Notes: generated by a model from the sequence alone, not told the origin. A stretch of 35,606 nucleotides of DNA from Azovibrio sp. (GCA_026414665.1 JAOAIO010000013.1:8134-43739); one strand, 5' to 3'. Positions 17,374 through 27,126 are shown, numbered from the stretch's first letter. Numbers and translations are program-made.

Positions 17374-17796
17374 GTGGAATGGTTAAACGTCACCGTTGAA
17401 CACGGGCTCTGGGGGATTTTCGTCGCTAGCTTTCTCGCCGCCACGATCTTGCCGGGCGGCTCGGAATTGCTGCTGTTCGGCTTTCTCAAGCTGCACCCGG
17501 CAGAGTTCTGGCCCGCCCTGGGGCTAGCCACCCTGGGCAACACCCTGGGCGGCATGAGCACCTATGCCTGTGGCCGCTTCTTGCCGAAGTGGCAGCGTCT
17601 CGACACCCTGCCGCACAAGGCACGCCTAGCGCGCTGGGGCCCAGCCGCCTTGCTACTGTCTTGGGTCCCGCTAAGCGGCGATGCCCTCTGCCTGGCCGCC
17701 GGCTGGCTGAAGCTCCCCTGGCTGCCCTGCCTGCTGCTGATGGCCCTGGGCAAGGCCCTGCGCTACACCCTGATCGGCCAAAGCGCGCTCCTTTGA
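17374..17796 (+). CDS. YqaA family membrane protein (DedA-like, SNARE-associated domain)
   Basis: A 140-residue integral membrane protein with three or four hydrophobic segments (about residues 10-37, 45-66, 88-106 and 112-130). FLAATILPGGSELLLFG near 19-35 and TLGNTLGGMSTYACGRFLP near 53-71 are typical of YqaA-type members of the DedA/VTT family. Relatives are linked to membrane lipid flipping or homeostasis; the substrate is unknown here. The start is GTG (GTGGAATGG) with GAAGGG about nine bases before. It is divergent from ilvA and lies about 120 bases before the bacteriohemerythrin gene. Confidence 0.85.
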   Translation: MEWLNVTVEHGLWGIFVASFLAATILPGGSELLLFGFLKLHPAEFWPALGLATLGNTLGGMSTYACGRFLPKWQRLDTLPHKARLARWGPAALLLSWVPLSGDALCLAAGWLKLPWLPCLLLMALGKALRYTLIGQSALL

Positions 17797-17917
17797 GATC
17801 CACCGCCGGGCCTTGCCAGGCACGGCGAAAACTGGGAGCATCGCCAGCGCATCATGACGATAGAATGGCGCCGCAACCTAAGCGGCCAACCGACAAATCA
17901 GCGGAGGAGACATTGGC

Positions 17918-18349
17918 ATGGACGTGATCACCTGGAAGCCTGAATACGAAATCGGCATTCAAGAAATCGACGAGCAGCACAAAAAATTGGTCGGTCTCAT
18001 CAACGATTTCTACATGGCGCTCGTGCGCAAGCACGCCAACGAGGAAATCGGCCGGATCATCCACGAAGTGGTGGATTACACGCGCATCCACTTCGCCATC
18101 GAGGAGTGCCTGCTACGCCTATTCGAATACGAGGATTACGCTGCCCACAAGAAGGGGCACGACCTGTTCGTGGAAAAAGTCTTGCACATCAAGCAACGCT
18201 TCTTGCAGGGCGACAGCAACGTCGGCATGGAGCTCTTCAACCTGCTGCGCGACTGGCTGATCCAGCACATTCAGGAGAAGGACGCGCAGTATGCCCCAGT
18301 GCTGCTCAAGCGCGGGGTCAAGAAAAGCTGGCTACATAAGTTCTGGTAA
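17918..18349 (+). CDS. Bacteriohemerythrin
   Basis: A 143-residue single-domain protein with a four-helix bundle binding a non-heme di-iron centre and reversibly O2. All seven expected ligands are in place: His21 in DEQHKK, His58 and Glu62 in HFAIEE, His77 and His81 in AAHKKGH, and His117 and Asp122 in QHIQEKD. It is soluble and cytoplasmic; no signal peptide is seen. A GGAGGAGA ribosome binding site lies before the ATG. Members are proposed to store or sense O2, or deliver it to oxygenases. It is convergent with the diguanylate cyclase gene and has no membrane or signalling domain of its own. Confidence 0.95.
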   Translation: MDVITWKPEYEIGIQEIDEQHKKLVGLINDFYMALVRKHANEEIGRIIHEVVDYTRIHFAIEECLLRLFEYEDYAAHKKGHDLFVEKVLHIKQRFLQGDSNVGMELFNLLRDWLIQHIQEKDAQYAPVLLKRGVKKSWLHKFW

Positions 18350-18373
18350 GGCCGGCCGCACCCTACGGCAGCC

Positions 18374-20038
18374 TCAGGCAGCCGGGCTCGACGCCGCTTC
18401 CACCCGGTTGCGGCCTTGCTGTTTGGCGCGATAGAGGGCGGCATCGGCGCGCTCGATCAGTTCGTCCCGGTGCGCGCCGTGCTCCGGGTAGCAGGCCACC
18501 CCAGCGGAAAAGCTGACCTGCATCGAGACATCGCCGAAACGGATGACCCTCGCCGCGAATCGCTGGCGCCACAGGTCGGCCCGCGCCACGGCCGCGGCCA
18601 AGGGCATATTGGGGAACACCAAGCAAAATTCCTCGCCACCGTAGCGACACAGAATGTCACCCTCGCGGGAATCCTCGCGCAGCATGGCGCCCAGACTCTT
18701 GAGCACCTCGTCGCCGGCCTGATGGCCATAGGTATCGTTGATTTGCTTGAAATGGTCGAGGTCGAGCATCACCACCGCAAGCGGATGGCCCTGGCGCCGG
18801 GCCTGGGCGATTTCCAGCTCCAGGGTTTCGTCGAGGTAGCGACGGTTGAACAATCCCGTCAGCGCGTCTCGAATCGCCTGTTGCTGCAAGCGCATCTCGC
18901 TTTCGCGTAGGCGCGCCTGAACGGCCACCATCTCGGCCATGGTTCTGCGCAAGCGTCGGTTGAGCCGGGCGATCTGCACCGCCACGCCCAGGAAAATGGC
19001 GGCAAGCGCGCCCAACAGCACTAGCCCTAAGCGCAAGTTGGGCTGTGGCGCCGCTTCTGGCGCCGGGCCGTAGAGAAAGCCCTGGAGGGAAAAGTCCGTC
19101 GGCAACAGCCCCAGATCGGCATAGATCTCGGCGATATGCCGCCAGCGCCCTGGATGCATATAACCCAGCTCCACCACATCGGCCTGGATCAGGGGCGCCA
19201 GCGCCTGCGCCTCCTGCATCAGGTCAGCGCGGTCAAGGCGTGCGTCGTAGCGGCTCGAGATCAGCTCGGCGATCGCTTCCGGGTGGCGCATGGCATACTG
19301 CCAGCCCTTGAGGCTCGCCTGCCGGAAGGCAGCAACGCGCTCGGGATGACGGCGGAGCTCGGCGGCACTGGTAAACAGGTTGTCGCCGTAAAAATCGATG
19401 CCGGCCGCGCGTGGCGTGAAGCTGAGGAAGGGCAGGCTAGCCGACTCGAAGCGGAACGGGAGCGCCGTGACATCGGCGGAGCAGGCATCGACTGCGTCCG
19501 ACAAGACATCCTGGGGCTTGAAATCCGGCGCCGGCTCGACCACGGCAGCCGGCACGACCCCCTCGGCGCGCAAATAAGCGCGCAGTTCGGCGGCTTCGGG
19601 CGCGATCAGCACCCGCCGCCCGGCGAGGTCATGCACCGAGGCGATCTGCGCATCGTGCCGGCTCAAGAACACCCAAGGCGAATGCTGGAAAATCACGGCC
19701 AGCACGACCACAGGCGCGCCACGCTGACGACGCAGCAGCAGACTGCTCGTGCCGACACCATACTGGGCCTCGCCCGCCAGCACGGCGCTGACCGGATCCT
19801 GGCCAGGCTGGGCTGCGCGGATGTCCACGTCCAAACCCGCCTCGCGGTAGTAGCCCTGCGCCAAGGCCGCGTAGTAGCCAGCAAACGCGAAACGACGCGG
19901 CCCCTTGAGCTGCAGCACGACCGCTTCCAGCGGCCGGGCCCAGGCCGCGCCGCCAGCGGCCAGCCCAACAGCGAGACAAAGCCACGCCAAGCGCGACCCG
20001 AAGGCGGATGAGATGTGCCGCTTCATGATGCGCATCAT
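18374..20038 (-). CDS. Diguanylate cyclase with periplasmic THI5/NMT1-like substrate-binding sensor
   Basis: A 554-residue membrane receptor. A signal anchor (about residues 15-35) is followed by a periplasmic NMT1/THI5-type binding domain, about 36-330, with FAGYYAALAQGYYREAGLDVDI-like N-terminal lobe sequence and RRVLIAPEAAEL in the middle. One transmembrane helix at about 337-357 leads to a short coiled coil and a GGDEF domain. The catalytic motif is GGEEF at 467-471, preceded by DALTGLFNRR and the product-inhibition RxxD site (Arg458, Asp461) at the usual five-residue spacing. It should make c-di-GMP in response to a small ligand, possibly a pyrimidine precursor of thiamine or another amine. 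Several starts are possible; the ATG at 20038 was chosen, with weak support. Confidence 0.88.
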   Translation of the reverse strand: MMRIMKRHISSAFGSRLAWLCLAVGLAAGGAAWARPLEAVVLQLKGPRRFAFAGYYAALAQGYYREAGLDVDIRAAQPGQDPVSAVLAGEAQYGVGTSSLLLRRQRGAPVVVLAVIFQHSPWVFLSRHDAQIASVHDLAGRRVLIAPEAAELRAYLRAEGVVPAAVVEPAPDFKPQDVLSDAVDACSADVTALPFRFESASLPFLSFTPRAAGIDFYGDNLFTSAAELRRHPERVAAFRQASLKGWQYAMRHPEAIAELISSRYDARLDRADLMQEAQALAPLIQADVVELGYMHPGRWRHIAEIYADLGLLPTDFSLQGFLYGPAPEAAPQPNLRLGLVLLGALAAIFLGVAVQIARLNRRLRRTMAEMVAVQARLRESEMRLQQQAIRDALTGLFNRRYLDETLELEIAQARRQGHPLAVVMLDLDHFKQINDTYGHQAGDEVLKSLGAMLREDSREGDILCRYGGEEFCLVFPNMPLAAAVARADLWRQRFAARVIRFGDVSMQVSFSAGVACYPEHGAHRDELIERADAALYRAKQQGRNRVEAASSPAA

Positions 20039-20168
20039 AACCGGCAAGCTCTGATTGTCCAGCAGCTAAACCAATCGCACCGGCACCTGTCCAAGTTCGG
20101 CATGACCCGGCCCAGGGCCGGTAAGTTAGAATTCCTTTTTTGCAGGAACGGCTCCGCCGCCAACCACG

Positions 20169-23100
20169 ATGACCGCACGCCTTCGAGAAATCCCCTATAA
20201 CTACACTTCCTTTTCCGACCGGGAAATCGTCATCCGCCTGCTGGGCGAGGAAAATTGGCAGCTCCTCGACGAGCTGCGCAGCGAGCGGGTCACCGGTCGT
20301 TCCGCCCGAATGCTGTACGAAGTGCTAGGCGATATCTGGGTGGTGCAGCGCAACCCCTATCTCGAAGACGATCTGCTCGCCAACCGCGAGCGGCGTCACG
20401 CCCTGATCGACGCCTTGCATCATCGTCTGGCGGAGGTGGAAAAGCGCCGCGAAGCGACGCGCAATGAGGATCCCGAACGCAGCGCCCGAGTCGCCCGGCT
20501 GGTAGAGGCGGCGCGCGCAGCCGTCGGCCGCTTCGAGGCGTGGTTCCTAGAAACCGCGCAACTACGCCGGAAGGTGCAGAAAATCCTGGGCCGCCATACC
20601 CGCCGCGACAACATCGCCTTCGATGGCCTGGCGCGGGTCGCGCACGTCACTGACGCCACCGACTGGCGCGTCGAATATCCGTTCGTGGTGCTTTATCCCG
20701 ACACCGAGGAAGAAGTCGCGCCGCTCGTGCGCGGCTGCATCGAGGCAGGCCTCACCATCATCCCGCGCGGCGGTGGCACCGGCTACACTGGCGGCGCCGT
20801 GCCGCTCACGCGCTACTCGGCAGTGATCAACACGGAAAAGCTGATCGATCTGGGCCCGGTGGAAGAGCTCGTCCTGCCTGGCCACACCGAGCCCTATGCC
20901 ACCATCCGCACCGGCGCCGGCGTCGTCACCGAGCGGGTGGCCGAGGCGGCGAGCAAGGCCGGCCGAGTATTCGCCGTAGACCCCACATCGGCCTCGGCCT
21001 CCTGCATCGGCGGCAACATTGCCATGAACGCCGGCGGCAAGAAGGCGGTGCTCTGGGGCACGGCGCTCGACAATCTGGCATGGTGGAAAATGGTCACGCC
21101 CGACGGCAATTGGCTCGAAGTCGAGCGGCTCAACCACAATCTCGGCAAGATCCACGAGCAAGAGCACGTGCAATTCCGCCTCAAACGCTTCGATGCGGAA
21201 GGCAAGAAGCTCATCGCCGAAGAAATCCTGGAAATGCCCGGCGCCCGCTGCCGCAAGACGGGCCTCGGCAAAGATGTGACCGACAAGTTCTTGGGCGGCG
21301 TGCCGGGGGTGCAGAAGGAAGGCACCGACGGCATCATCGTCGCCGCCCGCTGGGTGCTGCACAAGATGCCCCCGGTCACCCGCACTGTCTGCCTGGAATT
21401 CTTCGGCCAGGTGCGCGAAGCCGTGCCCTCCATCGTCGAGATCACCGATTACTTCAAGCCGGGCGGTGCCGGTCACGCCGCAGGGGTGCAGCTGGCGGGC
21501 CTGGAACACCTGGACGAACGCTACGTGAAGGCCGTGGGCTACGCCACCAAGGCCAAGCGCCACGGTAGGCCGAAGATGGTGCTGATCGGCGACATCGTCG
21601 GCCATGACGAGAACGCGGTGATGGCCGCCGCCTCGGAAGTGGTGCGCATGACCAACAGCCGCGGCGCCGAGGGTTTCATCGCCGTCACCCCGGAGACGCG
21701 CAAGAAGTTCTGGCTCGATCGCTCCCGCACCGCCGCCATCTCGCGCCACACCAACGCCTTCAAGGTCAATGAAGACGTGGTGATTCCTCTTGCGCGCATG
21801 GGCGAGTATTGCGATGGCATCGAGCGCATCAACATCGAGCTGTCGCTGCAAAACAAGCTGGCGCTGTGCGATGCGCTCACACAGTTCTTCCAGGGCGATC
21901 TGCCGGTGAAGGTGGGCGACTCCAAGCTCGACAAGGCCGAGCTGATCGGTGAGCGACGCGACCAGGCGCTCGAGCACATCGCCAGCGTGCGCGCCCGTTG
22001 GCAGTGGCTGCTTGACAATCTCGACCTACCCTTGGCCGAGGCCGAGACCCGCTTCGCTGAATTCGGCATCGTCGCCGGCGAGCTCACCAACAAGGCGGCG
22101 CAACCCACCCTGTTCCACCGCCTGCAAGATTATTCGGTACGCGCTTCCTGGAAGAAAGAGCTGAAGGAGCCGCTCGACATCATCTTCGACGGCCCCGTAT
22201 TCCGCCCCCTGTCAGAAAAAATGGAGGCGGTGCAGAAGGAAGTGCTGCGCGGCCGGGTGTTCGTCGCCCTGCACATGCACGCCGGTGATGGCAACGTGCA
22301 TACCAACATCCCCGTCAATTCCGACAACTACGAGATGTTGCAGACCGCCAACCGGGCGGTGGAGCGCATCATGAAGCTGGCGCGCAGCCTGGATGGCGTC
22401 ATTTCCGGCGAGCACGGCATCGGCATCACCAAGCTGGAATTCCTCACCGAAGACGAGATCCGCCCGTTCCGCGACTACAAGGCGAAAGTCGACCCGGAAG
22501 GCCGCTTCAACAAGGGCAAGCTCATGCCCGGCGGCGACCTCACCAACGCCTACACGCCGTCTTTTAGCCTGCTCGGCACCGAGTCGCTCATCATGGAGCA
22601 GTCCGAAGTCGGGCGCATCTCGCACATGATCAAGGACTGCTTGCGCTGCGGCAAATGCAAGCCGGTCTGCTCGACGCACGTACCGCGCGCCAATCTGCTC
22701 TACAGCCCACGCAACAAGATCCTCGCCACCAGCCTATTGATCGAAGCCTTCCTCTACGAGGAACAGACCCGGCGCGGCATCAGCCTGCAGCACTTCGACG
22801 AATTCAACGACGTGGCCGACCACTGTACGGTCTGCCACAAGTGCTTCAACCCCTGCCCGGTGGACATCGACTTCGGCGATGTCACCATCGCCATGCGCAA
22901 TTTCCTAAGGAAACAGGGCAAAAAGAAGTTCGTGCCCGGCACCGCGGCCGCCATGGCCTTTCTCACCATGAAGGATCCGGCCACCATCAAGCTGGTCAGG
23001 AAGGTGATGATCGAGTGGGGCTACAAGGCCCAGCGCCTGGGCCACGTCATCGGCAAGTCCCTGGGCCTGATCCAGGACTCGGTGCAGCACCCGCCCGCCA

Positions 23101-24044
23101 CCCTGGGCCGACCGGAAATCAAGGCGCAAGTCATCCATTTCATCAACAAGCCCATGCCGGGCAACCTGCCCAAACGCACGGCACGCGCCTTGCTCGACAT
23201 CGAGGACGACACGGTGATCCCGGTGATCCGCAACCCGGAAAAGACCAGCGAGGATTCCGAAGCGGTGTTCTACTTCCCCGGCTGCGGCTCCGAGCGTCTA
23301 TTCAGCCAGGTGGGCCTGGCCACCCAGGCCATGCTCTATGAAGTCGGCGCCATCACCGTGCTGCCCCCCGGCTACCTGTGCTGCGGCTACCCCCAGACTT
23401 CGGCGGGCGAGGAGGACAAGGGCCAGAAGATCACCACCGACAACCGCGTGCTCTTTCACCGCGTCGCCAACACCCTGAACTACTTGGACATCAAGACCGT
23501 GGTGGTGTCCTGCGGCACCTGCATGGACCAGCTCCTGAAGTACGAATTCGAGAAGATCTTCCCCGGCTGCCGGCTCATGGACATCCACGAATACCTGATG
23601 GAGAAGGGCTTGAAGCTCGATGGCGTCACCGGCCGCCGCTACCTGTACCACGACCCCTGCCACACGCCGATGAAGACCCACGCTGGCATCAAGGTCGTCA
23701 ATGCGCTGATGGGCCAATCCGTCGAGCTCTCCGACCGCTGCTGCGGCGAATCCGGCACCCTGGCCGTGACCCGGCCCGACATCTCCACCCAGGTCCGCTT
23801 CAGAAAGCAGCAGGAAATCGAGCAGGGCGCCGCCCGGCTGCGCCGCGATGGCTTTGCCGGCGCGGTGAAGATCCTCACCTCCTGCCCATCCTGCCTACAA
23901 GGCCTATCGCGCTACCAAGGCGATGCCAACGTCGAGGCCGATTACATCGTCGTCGAAATGGCCCGCTACCTGCTCGGAGAAAACTGGCTCGTCGATTATG
24001 TGAACAAGGTCAACAACGGCGGCATCGAGCGAGTCCTGCTCTAA
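20169..24044 (+). CDS. Large FAD/iron-sulfur oxidoreductase (D-lactate dehydrogenase/GlcD-type with DUF3683 and CCG domains)
   Basis: A 1291-residue cytoplasmic or membrane-peripheral enzyme. An N-terminal DUF3683-like region (about 1-150) begins [19 protein letters not shown]. An FAD-binding PCMH-type domain follows with [14 protein letters not shown] at 199-212 and [13 protein letters not shown] near 280-292. The FAD oxidase C-terminal part holds [13 protein letters not shown] near 700. Two 4Fe-4S motifs follow, [11 protein letters not shown] near 824 and [12 protein letters not shown] near 886. Two CCG domains of GlpC/HdrB type end it, with LCCGYP near 1070 and DPCHTP/CCGESG near 1163-1191. 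It probably oxidises a 2-hydroxy acid such as D-lactate or glycolate and passes electrons to quinone or another carrier. The exact substrate is unknown. Confidence 0.88.
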   Translation: MTARLREIPYNYTSFSDREIVIRLLGEENWQLLDELRSERVTGRSARMLYEVLGDIWVVQRNPYLEDDLLANRERRHALIDALHHRLAEVEKRREATRNEDPERSARVARLVEAARAAVGRFEAWFLETAQLRRKVQKILGRHTRRDNIAFDGLARVAHVTDATDWRVEYPFVVLYPDTEEEVAPLVRGCIEAGLTIIPRGGGTGYTGGAVPLTRYSAVINTEKLIDLGPVEELVLPGHTEPYATIRTGAGVVTERVAEAASKAGRVFAVDPTSASASCIGGNIAMNAGGKKAVLWGTALDNLAWWKMVTPDGNWLEVERLNHNLGKIHEQEHVQFRLKRFDAEGKKLIAEEILEMPGARCRKTGLGKDVTDKFLGGVPGVQKEGTDGIIVAARWVLHKMPPVTRTVCLEFFGQVREAVPSIVEITDYFKPGGAGHAAGVQLAGLEHLDERYVKAVGYATKAKRHGRPKMVLIGDIVGHDENAVMAAASEVVRMTNSRGAEGFIAVTPETRKKFWLDRSRTAAISRHTNAFKVNEDVVIPLARMGEYCDGIERINIELSLQNKLALCDALTQFFQGDLPVKVGDSKLDKAELIGERRDQALEHIASVRARWQWLLDNLDLPLAEAETRFAEFGIVAGELTNKAAQPTLFHRLQDYSVRASWKKELKEPLDIIFDGPVFRPLSEKMEAVQKEVLRGRVFVALHMHAGDGNVHTNIPVNSDNYEMLQTANRAVERIMKLARSLDGVISGEHGIGITKLEFLTEDEIRPFRDYKAKVDPEGRFNKGKLMPGGDLTNAYTPSFSLLGTESLIMEQSEVGRISHMIKDCLRCGKCKPVCSTHVPRANLLYSPRNKILATSLLIEAFLYEEQTRRGISLQHFDEFNDVADHCTVCHKCFNPCPVDIDFGDVTIAMRNFLRKQGKKKFVPGTAAAMAFLTMKDPATIKLVRKVMIEWGYKAQRLGHVIGKSLGLIQDSVQHPPATLGRPEIKAQVIHFINKPMPGNLPKRTARALLDIEDDTVIPVIRNPEKTSEDSEAVFYFPGCGSERLFSQVGLATQAMLYEVGAITVLPPGYLCCGYPQTSAGEEDKGQKITTDNRVLFHRVANTLNYLDIKTVVVSCGTCMDQLLKYEFEKIFPGCRLMDIHEYLMEKGLKLDGVTGRRYLYHDPCHTPMKTHAGIKVVNALMGQSVELSDRCCGESGTLAVTRPDISTQVRFRKQQEIEQGAARLRRDGFAGAVKILTSCPSCLQGLSRYQGDANVEADYIVVEMARYLLGENWLVDYVNKVNNGGIERVLL

Positions 24045-24053
24045 AGCCGCCAC

Positions 24054-24086
24054 GCGGGCCCGTCACGGCGGGCCCGCAGTCTTTTT
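24054..24086 (+). terminator. Strong rho-independent terminator after the FAD/FeS oxidoreductase
   Basis: GCGGGCCCG, a six-base loop and CGGGCCCGC form a perfect nine-base-pair GC-only stem. It is followed four bases later by TTTTT. It lies ten bases after the stop codon and should separate this gene from the next one downstream. Confidence 0.85.
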
Positions 24087-24108
24087 CCGCGCCGGGCTGC
24101 GCCTTGTC

Positions 24109-24136
24109 CTGTCAGGCGCCGGGCAAGGCTGATAAA
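24109..24136 (+). promoter_or_regulatory. Candidate promoter for the PilZ-like protein gene
   Basis: CTGTCA (24109-24114) and GATAAA (24131-24136) are 16 bases apart, each matching four of six consensus bases. They lie just after the terminator of the preceding gene and 47 bases before the next ATG, where a promoter is needed. This is only a candidate. Confidence 0.3.
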
Positions 24137-24182
24137 CTCGGCCTTATGCAGTTGTCCCATTCGCTGCTCCGGAGTAAGCCTC

Positions 24183-25778
24183 ATGACCGCCAACCCTGTC
24201 ATCCCCGACCTGGAAACCGGTGTCGGCCTCATCGCCCAATTGCCGTTGGCCAATCCCGCTGTAGCGCTCGAGCAGATCGACTTGATGCTCGACGGCCTCA
24301 AGGCCACCCCGCCCAGCGCCGATGTCTATCTCGCCATCCTCGAACAGATCCGCATCCCGCTCTGTTTCGTCGCTGAGGAAATCGCCCGCAGCTATCACAA
24401 CAAACCGCTGCCGCTCGGCGAGTTCGAGGAGAGCCGCTTTCAGAGCGTGGTCAATACCTTTCGCAAGATGAGCCGGGCCTATAACCACTGCGCCCAGGGC
24501 GTCCATGCCGACCCCAACGATCCGCAGTTCGCCCCTTATATGGCCGGCATCTTGCACCGCAACCTCTATTACACCGGCGCCATCATCCATGAGCATTACC
24601 GCGCCCGCCAGGAATTGCCGCGGGGTATCTGGCTCGACCTGCACGGCTATTACGAAACCGCCGAGGAATGGGGCATCGCCACCGTGCCGGTGCCCGACCC
24701 GCTCGAAGGAGAGCAGCATTCGACGCACTGCGCCGCCACCTACATCACCTTGCTGCTGATCGACAGCGCTAGCCCCTACAGCCATAGCGTCCGCGACCAG
24801 AATCTGATCCGCCGCTGGGCCTATCTGTGGGCGCCGCTGGTGAGCATCGAGCCGGTCGATTCCGACCTCGAAATCCCGCCTTTCATCGTCGATCTGATGC
24901 AGGACAAGCCCTTGCATCCGGCCAGCAACAGCATGGTCGGCAATTCCGCCCGGCGGCTCGACACGAGCCGGCTGGCAGTGCATATCGCCAACATCCAGCA
25001 TCAACTCGAACAGCGCATGTTGCCTTCCCAGCTCGGCTTAGGAGAAGAGACCAACAGTCATGTCCGCAAGCTCCTCGCCCGGCTAGTCGGCCCCTGGACG
25101 CAGCACGCCATTCCCCGCCGCTTCCGCCGCTATGCCGCGACCGGCCACGTGAAGCTGTGCAGCGGCTTCGAGGCCATGCATCTGGCCATTTCCGGCAAGG
25201 CATTCGTCCAGCCCGAGGCGGCCCGCACCTACTCCCGCAAGGACTTCGAAGACCTTGCCACCTTCCGCCATATGGTCGAGCCGGAAAAAGGCCTGCACAT
25301 CCGCCAGTGCAATCTCGACTTTCCCGAGGATCAGTGGGAAGTCATCAACCACTCGGCCAACGGCTTTCGCCTGAGCCGCTCGATAGCCGGCCAAGCCTTG
25401 ATCCACGGCCAGCTCCTGGCGCTTTGCCCGCACGATGGCGAGCACTATCTGCTCGGGGTGGCGAGCTGGCTGATGCAGGAGACGAGCGAAGGCAATTTGA
25501 TCCTCGGGGTGTCAGTGCTACCCGGCCTGCCCCAGGCCGTCGCCCTACGTCCCGACGAAGGCGCCCGCGGCAATGGCGAGCCTTATGTGCGCGCCTTCCT
25601 CCTGCCTGGCGTAGAAGCCATCGGCGCGCCCGCCTCGCTGGTCATCCCAACCGGCATCTACCGCGCCGAACGTCCAGCCTCGCTGGCCTGCGGCGACAGC
25701 ATCCAGCCGGTGATTCTGAAACACCTGCTTGATCGCGGCCCGGATTTCGACCGCGTCAGCTACGAACCGGCCGGGTGA
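24183..25778 (+). CDS. Hypothetical protein with a possible C-terminal PilZ-like domain
   Basis: A 531-residue soluble protein with no signal peptide or membrane segment. I cannot assign a named family with confidence. Residues about 1-290 are mainly helical (LDGLKATPPSADVYLAILEQ near 35-54). From about 310 it turns to a beta-rich domain beginning PRRFRRYAATGHVKL. There RRFRR at 312-316, NHSANG at 389-394 and a later GQLLALCP ... LLGVASWLM ... LILGVSVLPG pattern resemble a PilZ barrel (RxxxR, D/NxSxxG and final strands). The gap between the two motifs is about 73 residues, much longer than usual. ATG has GGAG about nine bases upstream. It follows its own terminator-separated promoter region and its 3' end overlaps phoR by 23 bases. 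Confidence 0.75.
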   Translation: MTANPVIPDLETGVGLIAQLPLANPAVALEQIDLMLDGLKATPPSADVYLAILEQIRIPLCFVAEEIARSYHNKPLPLGEFEESRFQSVVNTFRKMSRAYNHCAQGVHADPNDPQFAPYMAGILHRNLYYTGAIIHEHYRARQELPRGIWLDLHGYYETAEEWGIATVPVPDPLEGEQHSTHCAATYITLLLIDSASPYSHSVRDQNLIRRWAYLWAPLVSIEPVDSDLEIPPFIVDLMQDKPLHPASNSMVGNSARRLDTSRLAVHIANIQHQLEQRMLPSQLGLGEETNSHVRKLLARLVGPWTQHAIPRRFRRYAATGHVKLCSGFEAMHLAISGKAFVQPEAARTYSRKDFEDLATFRHMVEPEKGLHIRQCNLDFPEDQWEVINHSANGFRLSRSIAGQALIHGQLLALCPHDGEHYLLGVASWLMQETSEGNLILGVSVLPGLPQAVALRPDEGARGNGEPYVRAFLLPGVEAIGAPASLVIPTGIYRAERPASLACGDSIQPVILKHLLDRGPDFDRVSYEPAG

Positions 25779-27114
25779 TGCCCGCGCCCGGCCAGGGTGG
25801 CGCGCCATTCTGCGCGTGCCGCAAGCGGCTGGCAGGAAAACGGGCCGCGAACCGGCTGCCCTTGCCCGGCTGACTCTCCACTTCGAGCACGGCCTGATGA
25901 TGGCTGAGCACATGCTTGACGATGGCCAACCCTAAGCCCGTCCCCCCGGTCTCCCGCGAGCGGCCACGATCTACGCGGTAAAAGCGCTCGGTAAGCCGGG
26001 GGATGTGCTCGGCGGCGATGCCGATGCCGGTATCGGTGACGGCGAACACCCCAGCCGCGGCCGTGCCTTGCCATTCGATGCGAATCTCGCCCCCGGCTGG
26101 GGTATAGCGAATGGCATTGCTGATGAGATTGCCGAAAGCGCTACGCAGCTCTTGCGGGTTGCCTTCGAGCTGGATGTAGCCCTCGAGTTTCAGGCTGATG
26201 TGATGGCGTCCGGCAGAGAGCACTTCGGCATCGCGCACCAGGGCGTGGCACAGGGCTTCGAGGTCGACCACCTCCTCGCGCTGCGCCACGGCGGTGGATT
26301 CGAGCACCGACAGCGTCAGCAAGTCTTCGATGAGGCGCTGCATCCGTTGCGTCTGCTCGGCGATCAAACCCATGTAATGCCGGACCTGAGCAGGATCGGG
26401 GTCTAGATCCGGGTCGGCCAGCATTTCCGCGAAGCCGGCCACCACGGTCAGGGGCGTCTTCAGTTCGTGGGAAACGTTGGCCACGAAATCGCGGCGCATC
26501 ACATCCAGGCGCTCCTGGTCGCTCACATCGCGGGACAGGAGCAAGTTTTCCCCAAGCGCGTAGCTCACCACCTGGACGAGCAGGGTCTGGCCGGGACAGC
26601 GCGGATTGGGAAAGACCACCGGCGCAGCGTACTCCCCGCGCTCGAGGTAGGCGACGAAATCGGGCTGACGGATCAAGTTGGTGAGCGGCTGCCCCCGGTC
26701 GCCCTGCGGGTCGAGGCGAAAATGGCTGGCAGCGCGAGCATTCACCCATTCGATCTGGTGATGTTGGTTGAAGATGATGAGGCCGTCGGGAAAGGCTTGC
26801 ACGGCGCGCCGGAAACGCTCCAAGGCATCGGACAAGAGGCGTTGCTGCTCGGCGCGCTGCCGGGCGCGGCGGTGCAGGCTGGCAAAGATTCGATTCCATA
26901 GACCGCGGCCTTGCGGCACCGGCTGCTCCGGCGGGCCTTCGAGCCAAGCATAAAGGCGCAGCAGATAGACGAAGTGAAACAAAGAAAGGCACGCCAAGCC
27001 GGCCGCCAAGGCCGCCATGCCCCAAAAGGCCCCGGCCATGATCCAGACGGGCAAGACCACGCACAGCCCGAACAGGGCCAAGACGAAGAACGCGTGCAAC
27101 CCGAGTGCGATCAA
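25756..27114 (-). CDS. phoR: Phosphate regulon sensor histidine kinase PhoR
   Basis: This inner-membrane kinase senses phosphate sufficiency through PstSCAB/PhoU and phosphorylates PhoB. The 452-residue protein has two N-terminal transmembrane helices (about 7-50), a basic linker, and a PAS domain (about 98-195: FPDGLIIFNQHHQIEWVN). The DHp helix holds His216 in NVSHELKTPL. The HATPase domain has N-box NLISNAIRYTP, DTGIGI and GGTGLGLAIVKH. The start is TTG, the first in-frame start after an in-frame stop that is also the phoB stop; it lies 12 bases after phoB and the two are coupled. It ends in a 23-base overlap with an opposing gene. No pst or phoU gene follows in this window. Confidence 0.93.
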   Translation of the reverse strand: MIALGLHAFFVLALFGLCVVLPVWIMAGAFWGMAALAAGLACLSLFHFVYLLRLYAWLEGPPEQPVPQGRGLWNRIFASLHRRARQRAEQQRLLSDALERFRRAVQAFPDGLIIFNQHHQIEWVNARAASHFRLDPQGDRGQPLTNLIRQPDFVAYLERGEYAAPVVFPNPRCPGQTLLVQVVSYALGENLLLSRDVSDQERLDVMRRDFVANVSHELKTPLTVVAGFAEMLADPDLDPDPAQVRHYMGLIAEQTQRMQRLIEDLLTLSVLESTAVAQREEVVDLEALCHALVRDAEVLSAGRHHISLKLEGYIQLEGNPQELRSAFGNLISNAIRYTPAGGEIRIEWQGTAAAGVFAVTDTGIGIAAEHIPRLTERFYRVDRGRSRETGGTGLGLAIVKHVLSHHQAVLEVESQPGKGSRFAARFPASRLRHAQNGAPPWPGAGITRPVRS

Positions 27115-27126
27115 GGGCGATCCGCG

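Noticed and set aside
20107-20121. A small hairpin (CCGGCC, CAG, GGCCGG) before the FAD/FeS oxidoreductase gene, with a T-run further on
   Set aside because: The T-run begins about 13 bases after the stem and no gene ends just upstream on the plus strand, so a terminator or leader attenuator cannot be supported.
20562-21977. A 471-codon open frame antisense to the FAD/FeS oxidoreductase
   Set aside because: It is also in register with the sense codons and is His/Val/Ala-rich without recognisable motifs; explained by codon avoidance in a high-GC gene.
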